A program made the translations under genes and the position numbers. This document shows positions 1 to 3,644 of a DNA stretch of 5,667 nucleotides, one piece after another. The first letter of the stretch is position 1, and each line of letters opens with the position of its first letter. The stretch spans positions 1 through 5,667 of the forward strand of contig CAMQRG010000130.1 in the NCBI GenBank assembly GCA_947036475.1. The letters run 5' to 3'. The DNA is from an uncultured Clostridia bacterium (GTDB taxonomy: Bacteria > Bacillota > Clostridia > Lachnospirales > Anaerotignaceae). The notes beneath the pieces were generated by a model, which saw only the letters and a program-made list of their open reading frames with translations, was not told the DNA's origin and did no database searches.

Positions 1-76
1 CATCAATCTCTTTTACCACCTTGCATTTCTTCCGCAAAATCTCGTCTGTACTCAGGCGAATTTCCCGCTTTGCCAT
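1..76 (-). CDS. def: Peptide deformylase, N-terminal fragment (runs off left edge)
   Basis: Only the first 25 codons are visible. They read MAKREIRLSTDEILRKKCKV followed by VKEID. This matches the usual start of peptide deformylase, where a short beta strand (xxREIR) leads into DEILRKKC and then a V-x-E-I-D segment. The family is a cytosolic metallo-hydrolase that removes the formyl group from the initiator methionine of new proteins. The metal-binding motifs lie beyond the window and cannot be checked. The ATG at 76 is chosen because GGGAGG (84-89) sits 7 bases upstream and because deformylases normally start there. An in-frame ATG further upstream would add 26 residues but has no good ribosome-binding site. 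In many Firmicutes def follows priA and precedes fmt. Here a recombinase gene lies directly upstream on the same strand, so def appears to depend on its own promoter at 175-203. Confidence 0.85.
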   Translation of the reverse strand, partial: MAKREIRLSTDEILRKKCKVVKEID

Positions 77-174
77 GTGTTTTCCTCCCGTTACGCATTT
101 CCTTCTCATCTTTATCAAATACTGCAATTCGTTTTTCAAGCCATCGCCATCCATTCCTAAAAGGCTCAACCGTA

Positions 175-203
175 AGTATACCACAAAATAATGTTTCCTA
201 CAA
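175..203 (-). promoter_or_regulatory. Sigma-A type promoter for def, extended -10
   Basis: On the minus strand the sequence shows TTGTAG (198-203), a 17-base spacer and TATACT (175-180). TG lies one base before the -10 box, which makes an extended -10. Transcription would start near 168 and give a leader of about 90 bases before the def ATG. This is the only good promoter between the recombinase terminator and def, so it lets def be transcribed independently of the mobile gene. Confidence 0.7.
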
Positions 204-258
204 CAAAAACAAAACTGAAATATCTCCTTACCGGCAGCAAAACCGCATGATTCACAGG

Positions 259-294
259 AAAAAAGGAAGCCCGGAGTCCTCTCCAAGCTTCCTT
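259..294 (-). terminator. Intrinsic terminator downstream of the recombinase
   Basis: Read on the minus strand, AAGGAAGC (287-294) pairs with GCTTCCTT (263-270). An inner GGAG/CTCC stem adds to it, and a run of six T follows (259-264). It lies about 33 bases after the recombinase stop codon. It should stop recombinase transcripts before the def promoter. Confidence 0.85.
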
Positions 295-299
295 TCTGT

Positions 300-316
300 C
301 CGGATATTTTATCCGG
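300..316. repeat. Perfect 7-bp palindrome just after the recombinase stop
   Basis: CCGGATA (300-306) and TATCCGG (310-316) are perfect inverted copies separated by TTT. The dyad is 11 bases past the recombinase stop codon and just before the terminator. It has no T-run of its own on the minus strand, so it is not a second terminator in the strict sense. It could protect the mRNA 3' end or be a protein-binding dyad. The function is not shown by the sequence. Confidence 0.6.
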
Positions 317-327
317 TCAGGCCGTTA

Positions 328-2025
328 TCAGCCCTGATTTTTTTCTGCCATCATTTTTTCCTGGGCTTCAATCATTTTCTTCATCGTATGCCCCGAACGG
401 ACACCGTCTTTCCCGCCGCCGCAAGTCTGTTTTTCATAGACCCTGTTCCTTGTATCGCCTGTATTCAGCACGATTTTCAGCTTCATCTGCCTGTCGTCAA
501 CAGGCTCGGCATAAATCCTGTCAATAAAAAGGTTGATAATGCTTTGCGTAAAGTCCTCCGCCGTAATCGCGTCCAGCCCTTTCAAGTTCTTCTTCAGCCG
601 GTAGATTTCTTCCAGCTTCACCCTGTCGTCCTCTTTCTGCGCTTCCAATTCCTCCGCCGCTTTTTCCAGCTGCTCCAGCGAATGGTTCAGGCTGTCGTTC
701 CGCCGCAAAAATTCTTTGTCTGAAATTTTGCCATCCAGATTGTATTCCAGCAGCTTGTCCTTTTTCTGCTCAACCTTTCGGATTTCCTCCCGTATCTTTT
801 CCATTTCCCCGTCATAATCCACAGACTGCGCGGATTTCTCATAAAGACGCACGAACCGCTCTACGACCTCGTCGAAGCCCCCGCAGATTTCCCGAAGCAC
901 ACTGGCAAGGATGTCCAGCAATTCCCGCTCCATGATGGCGAAGGATTTGCAGTTTCCCGTACCCGCCTTCAGCTTGTGGCTGCATACCCAACGAGAATTG
1001 TTGTTCCCGTTCCGGTCGGAACGCGCCTTCAGCCAGTACGCACAGCCGTCTGCCTCGCAGATGATTTTTCCGGTAAACAGATTGTCCGTCTTGAAAGAAC
1101 TCCGGCGGTTTTTGATGATGTCGCCCCGCATTTTGTAGATGCGGTTCGCCCGTTCCCAAAGCTCCTCGCTGACGATAGCCGGAACCTTCTCCTCGTCCTT
1201 ATACATCACCCATTCTTCCTCCGGCAGGAACGCCTGCTTTTTTGTGAACATATCAATGACCTTGACCTTATTGCCCACATAATAGCCCTTATACTTGGGA
1301 TTGGTGATGATGTGCTGGATCACGCCGCGGTCAATCCTGCCGCCCTTGTAATTGCGCCAGCCCATTTCATACAGCGCGTTTTCAATCTTGGGCGTTGTCA
1401 TTTCCCCGCCCGCGTAGCTTTCAAAGATAAAACGCACCATCTCCGCTTCTTCCTCATTGACCGTCAAACGCCCTTTTTCCTTGTCATACCCGTATAAATG
1501 GGAATTGCCCAATACCACCCCGTTTTTGATGGCCTGCTTGTGCCCGAATTTCACACGGCTGGACAGCTTGCGCACCTCGTCCTGCGCGACGCCCGCCATG
1601 ATGGTCAGGCGGAACTCGCTGTCCTCGTCCAGCGTATTGATGTTGTCATTCTGAAAAAACACCGCCACTCCATTCGACAGAAGCTTTCTCGTGTAACTGA
1701 TACTGTCCAGCGTGTTCCTCGCGAAACGTGAAATTTCCTTTGTGACAATATAATCGAATTTCCCCGCAATGGCGTCCTCGACCATCCTGTGGAAATTTTC
1801 CCGCTTCTGCGTAGAAATACCGGAAATCCCTTCATCGACATATCCGTCCACATAAGTCCACCTGGGATTAGATTTGATATAATCCTCATAATACTGCGTC
1901 TGGTTTTTCAGGGAATTGAGCTGCTCATCCCTTTCACTGCTGACACGGGCGTAATATGTCACCCGCAAGGGAATCTCCCGTATTGGTTTGTTTTTAAGCT
2001 CTTCCCTTACCCTGAATATTTCCAT
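328..2025 (-). CDS. Large serine recombinase (phage/integrative-element integrase type)
   Basis: This 565-residue protein cuts and rejoins DNA through a 5'-phosphoserine link to integrate, excise or invert DNA. Numbering from the ATG at 2025, residues ~21-160 are the catalytic resolvase domain. The YYARVSS motif places the nucleophile at Ser29, followed by YVDEGISG near 63-69 and EISRFARN near 97-104 with Arg100 and Arg103. Residues ~165-290 form the DNA-binding recombinase domain (NGVVLGNSHLYGYD to a WERA segment). A zinc ribbon has Cys323, Cys328, Cys348 and Cys359. A charged coiled coil spans ~405-480, and a short basic tail ends the protein. The length is normal for the family and no key residue is missing, so it looks functional. 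The ATG at 2031 is also possible (567 residues), but it lies only 2 bases from GGAGG. The ATG at 2025 has the better 8-base spacing. Its sequence does not reveal the target site or whether it serves an ICE, a phage or a Tn4451-like transposon. Confidence 0.96.
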   Translation of the reverse strand: MEIFRVREELKNKPIREIPLRVTYYARVSSERDEQLNSLKNQTQYYEDYIKSNPRWTYVDGYVDEGISGISTQKRENFHRMVEDAIAGKFDYIVTKEISRFARNTLDSISYTRKLLSNGVAVFFQNDNINTLDEDSEFRLTIMAGVAQDEVRKLSSRVKFGHKQAIKNGVVLGNSHLYGYDKEKGRLTVNEEEAEMVRFIFESYAGGEMTTPKIENALYEMGWRNYKGGRIDRGVIQHIITNPKYKGYYVGNKVKVIDMFTKKQAFLPEEEWVMYKDEEKVPAIVSEELWERANRIYKMRGDIIKNRRSSFKTDNLFTGKIICEADGCAYWLKARSDRNGNNNSRWVCSHKLKAGTGNCKSFAIMERELLDILASVLREICGGFDEVVERFVRLYEKSAQSVDYDGEMEKIREEIRKVEQKKDKLLEYNLDGKISDKEFLRRNDSLNHSLEQLEKAAEELEAQKEDDRVKLEEIYRLKKNLKGLDAITAEDFTQSIINLFIDRIYAEPVDDRQMKLKIVLNTGDTRNRVYEKQTCGGGKDGVRSGHTMKKMIEAQEKMMAEKNQG

Positions 2026-2031
2026 ATCCAT

Positions 2032-2048
2032 GACCTCCTTTGGAGGCC
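2032..2048 (-). promoter_or_regulatory. Ribosome-binding site of the recombinase inside a hairpin
   Basis: The minus-strand leader reads GGCCTCCAAAGGAGGTC. Bases 1-7 can pair with 11-17: six Watson-Crick pairs and one G-U, with an AAA loop. This buries the whole GGAGG (2034-2038). The sequence is seen directly. Low translation unless the hairpin is opened is an inference. The same dyad could also act as a DNA operator just downstream of the promoter. Confidence 0.65.
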
Positions 2049-2067
2049 TGATTTTGTATACGTTTTC

Positions 2068-2096
2068 ATTATACCTGCCCAGCAGATACAGCGCAA
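2068..2096 (-). promoter_or_regulatory. Promoter of the recombinase gene
   Basis: The minus strand has TTGCGC (2091-2096), exactly 17 bases, then a perfect TATAAT (2068-2073). Transcription would start near 2061 and leave a leader of about 35 bases containing the hairpin over the ribosome-binding site. The -35 box matches the consensus only at TTG, so strength is probably moderate. The promoter begins 26 bases after the stop codon of the preceding small gene. Confidence 0.7.
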
Positions 2097-2121
2097 CAAA
2101 ATAAAACTTCCAAAATTTCCC

Positions 2122-2268
2122 TTACCTTTTCTCATACTCTGATTGGATTAACGCCGACATCTTATTTTTCATGGGTTCCGTAATCAGTCCGCGCTCAAAT
2201 ATTTTGTTATTGAGAATGAGCATCGACACATAAATGCCCAAATCTGAAACATTTCCGTTTTTTGTCAT
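2122..2268 (-). CDS. Small SHOCT-like protein, 48 residues
   Basis: The frame encodes 48 residues from an ATG preceded by AAGGAGGG with 7 bases between GGAGG and the start. A second ATG two codons upstream is too close to the ribosome-binding site. The C-terminal half, with FERGLITEPMKNKM around residues 24-37 followed by a short helix ending in SEYEKR, resembles the SHOCT pattern (a short helix, a GLIT turn, a second helix). Such short oligomerisation motifs are common in small Bacillota proteins and often sit beside recombinase genes. There is no signal peptide or membrane segment. It lies between the terminator of the 101-residue gene and the recombinase promoter and has no convincing promoter of its own, so it may depend on read-through. 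A role as accessory or directionality factor for the recombinase is only a guess from position. Confidence 0.6.
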   Translation of the reverse strand: MTKNGNVSDLGIYVSMLILNNKIFERGLITEPMKNKMSALIQSEYEKR

Positions 2269-2296
2269 CCACATCCCTCCTTGCAAAAAGTATCCC

Positions 2297-2328
2297 AAAA
2301 TAAAAAGCCCCTATTCAGAATAAAGGCT
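2297..2328 (-). terminator. Intrinsic terminator after the 101-residue gene
   Basis: On the minus strand AGCCTTTATT pairs with AATAGGGGCT (2306-2328), a 10-bp stem with two G-U pairs and a CTG loop. TTTTTATTTT follows. It lies about 44 bases after the stop codon of the coiled-coil gene and only about 28 bases before the ATG of the 48-residue gene, so transcription of that gene would need read-through. Confidence 0.8.
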
Positions 2329-2371
2329 TCTTTCATAACTTATTATTTTGTACAATACACAAAACTGTGTG

Positions 2372-2677
2372 TTATCTTGCTTTACCCAGCTTGTCAAGCT
2401 CCACGGAATGCGTCGTGACAACCTTCTTGATGATGTCCACGTCTGCCCTGATGGCTCCAACCTCCTCGGAAAGCTGCTCCATTTTTTCCGGAATCACCCC
2501 GACCGATTGGTAGCCCTCCGCAAGAAGTTGGATTCTTTTATTCGTATCATTCTCAAGGGTCGTTTCAATCTTTGCCATACGGGTTTTCATCTCCGTACCC
2601 AGCCCGTCAATTTTTGCATTTAAGGCTTCAAACATCTCTTTCACAACCTCAAGAACCTGTTTGGTTTCATCTGTCAT
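2372..2677 (-). CDS. Small coiled-coil protein of unknown function, 101 residues
   Basis: This acidic protein has no signal peptide or membrane segment and should be cytosolic. Two heptad stretches are visible. One uses F16, L19, I23, L26, M30, M34, I37 and L41. The other uses M66, L69, V73, I76, V80, I83 and V87. They are separated by a short linker (LLAEGYQSVGVIPEK, residues 51-65) with a Pro that probably breaks the helix. Similar small proteins with a helix, an LAEG segment and a second helix ending in a V-x-THS-x-x-x-x-L pattern occur as hypothetical proteins in clostridial genomes and mobile elements. I do not know their function. The start is secure: AAAGGAGG lies 7 bases before the ATG, a near-consensus promoter lies upstream and a terminator follows. 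It appears to be a single-gene transcription unit. Confidence 0.87.
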   Translation of the reverse strand: MTDETKQVLEVVKEMFEALNAKIDGLGTEMKTRMAKIETTLENDTNKRIQLLAEGYQSVGVIPEKMEQLSEEVGAIRADVDIIKKVVTTHSVELDKLGKAR

Positions 2678-2723
2678 GTTTTTGCCTCCTTTGTCCGTTT
2701 TTTATCGTCCTTTGATTGTTTTT

Positions 2724-2752
2724 ATTATAGCGGATTGCATGGAATCTGTAAA
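2724..2752 (-). promoter_or_regulatory. Strong promoter of the coiled-coil gene
   Basis: The minus strand shows TTTACA (2747-2752), a 17-base spacer and a perfect TATAAT (2724-2729). The -35 box has five of six consensus bases. Transcription would start near 2717 and leave a leader of about 40 bases ending in AAAGGAGG. It is the best promoter in the window, which suggests steady expression of the 101-residue protein. Confidence 0.82.
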
Positions 2753-2759
2753 GTTTATT

Positions 2760-3120
2760 CAATGGCCAATCCGCAAATAGCAATATTTCCCAGCCGCATT
2801 GAACGCAGTATTTTTCGACAACAGGAACAGCACTGGCTGTGCTCACAGGCATCTCACCTCCCCCTTCATGCGGGCCGCCGTCCTTGCGATGTCTGGGACT
2901 CGGCGGGTGTATCATTATGGCTCTGTCCAGGTCGTCGCAATGCGCCTTGCCAAAGACGCACGACCGACAATTTTGTTCGCTCCAATCATATGTGACCTCC
3001 TGTCATGACCCTCATGGCGTATTGTCGGCGCTGCTTTCCGTTTCCGGCTGGCAGAGTAAAGTATTCCTGTTGCTGGTATGAAATTTCCAAGGTGCAAAGA
3101 AGGGGAGAAAAAAGCCCTTC
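2760..3120 (-). pseudogene. Cys/His-rich coding-like debris or overlapping mini-cistrons
   Basis: No complete normal gene fits here, but the sequence looks protein-derived. One minus frame is open from 3002 to 2667 (112 codons). It begins with an ATG-less segment that includes TYDWSEQNCRSCVFGKAHCD, runs through DLDRAIMIHPPSPRHRK and later KYCVQCGWEI, and so holds two Cys-x-x-Cys pairs and a His-Cys. A second frame, upstream and also without a start, ends in YFTLPAGNGKQRRQYAMRV and stops at 2986. Its stop overlaps the ATG of the 24-codon frame in an ATGA arrangement. Inside the long frame, the ATG at 2852 is preceded by GGGGGAGG, 4 bases away. The long frame then runs across the promoter and ribosome-binding site of the next gene, which a working gene would rarely do. 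I favour remnants of mobile-element genes, but closely overlapping tiny genes are possible. I do not recognise the family. Confidence 0.35.
2915..2989 (-). CDS. Possible 24-residue peptide with a good ribosome-binding site
   Basis: ATG at 2989 has GGAGG (2996-3000) six bases upstream. The peptide is basic in its first two thirds (MIGANKIVGRASLARR) and ends in TTWTEP. Its start overlaps the stop of the preceding open frame (ATGA). Its TAA overlaps the next ATG (TAATG), an arrangement typical of translational coupling. Against it: the size is tiny, the competing Cys-rich frame over the same bases looks more protein-like, and no promoter is evident. It may be only a leftover initiation region. 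Confidence 0.22.
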   Translation of the reverse strand: MIGANKIVGRASLARRIATTWTEP

Positions 3121-3538
3121 ACTTATAAGCCAAAAAAAGGATAGTATTATGACTATTATTTCTAAAATTCCCCGTTTTTAATTAAATTTTAATAATATTT
3201 TAATTTAACAAAGCTTTTTTGCTTCATTTTCAAGCTTACCGTACTTATTCCGCCACAATCTTAATAGTATAATTTTGTTTTTTGTTCTGGATACATTTCT
3301 TGCCAAATTCCTGTAGTGCCCGTCCTTAAAATATATAATAGTATTCTGCTTTATAATTATTTTTCTTTCTGTAACAAATAGTTAAATTGAACTGGTTAAC
3401 ATTCTCAGGCCACCCTGACCCATGGCATAGTTCAAACGAAAGGCAGATTTTCCCCGTCCAAAAAATAATATTCTTTAGCTCAAGCCAGAGATTCTCTTTT
3501 CCCTATACCACGCAGATGCTTCCTGATCCGCTGCACAG
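3121..3538. other. AT-rich intergenic stretch with no credible gene
   Basis: No reading frame here has a start, ribosome-binding site and protein-like composition on either strand. Its 5' part (3140-3380) is very AT-rich, in contrast with the GC-richer sequence on both sides. It holds weak dyads: TTAAATT/AATTTAA (3182-3208) and the TTGAACT/AGTTCAA pair (3387-3435). GAAGGG/CCCTTC (3099-3120) lies at its left edge. Promoter-like AT boxes occur, but nothing downstream supports any of them. It separates the surface-protein gene from the recombinase region. Confidence 0.6.
3387..3435. repeat. Inverted repeat TTGAACT...AGTTCAA enclosing smaller dyads
   Basis: TTGAACT (3387-3393) and AGTTCAA (3429-3435) are perfect inverted copies around 35 bases. 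Inside lies TCAGG-CCAC-CCTGA, a 5-bp stem with a 4-base loop. This nested arrangement lies in noncoding DNA between the surface-protein terminator and the mobile-element region. It could be a structured RNA, a protein-binding site or chance. Confidence 0.4.
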
Positions 3539-3569
3539 AAAAAGGCGCGGACATCCATCCACGCCTTTT
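3539..3569 (-). terminator. Strong intrinsic terminator of the SLH surface-protein gene
   Basis: On the minus strand AAAAGGCGTGGA (3558-3569) pairs with TCCGCGCCTTTT (3540-3551) over 12 bp with one G-U pair, around a TGGATG loop. A run of five T follows (3539-3543). It lies about 75 bases after the SLH gene stop. The other strand also ends in four T, so it may work weakly in both directions. Confidence 0.87.
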
Positions 3570-3615
3570 CCCAAGGTTAGCTTTCAAACAATTAAGACAT
3601 ATGCATTTTTAAGAG

Positions 3616-3636
3616 GGGGCGGGTTTCCGCCGCCCC
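3616..3636 (-). repeat. GC-rich hairpin right after the SLH gene stop
   Basis: GGGGCGG and CCGCCCC form a 7-bp, all G-C stem with a 7-base loop, starting 8 bases after the stop codon at 3645. The sequence after it on the minus strand is CTCTTAAAAA, which lacks a T-run. It therefore looks like an mRNA-stabilising hairpin ahead of the true terminator at 3539-3569, rather than a terminator itself. Confidence 0.6.
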
Positions 3637-3644
3637 ATGCTGAA

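Noticed and set aside
79..154. An in-frame N-terminal extension of def from an upstream ATG at 154.
   Set aside because: The extension lacks a good ribosome-binding site and is not typical of deformylases, while GGGAGG is correctly placed before the ATG at 76.
70..723. A plus-strand frame of 217 codons at the left end.
   Set aside because: It lies opposite the recombinase C-terminus, its promoter-side region covers the def start, it lacks a ribosome-binding site and its composition (Phe, Pro, Arg, His rich) is typical of an antisense shadow.
2357..2370. Small hairpin ACACA-GTTT-TGTGT directly after the 101-residue gene.
   Set aside because: It has only five pairs and no T-run; the real terminator is at 2297-2328.
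2735..3081. Three overlapping plus-strand frames of 69-86 codons.
   Set aside because: None has a ribosome-binding site or promoter, and the minus strand here shows better initiation signals and more protein-like frames.
3182..3208. AT-rich inverted repeat TTAAATT/AATTTAA.
   Set aside because: In sequence this AT-rich such dyads are expected by chance, and there is no T-run or gene next to it.
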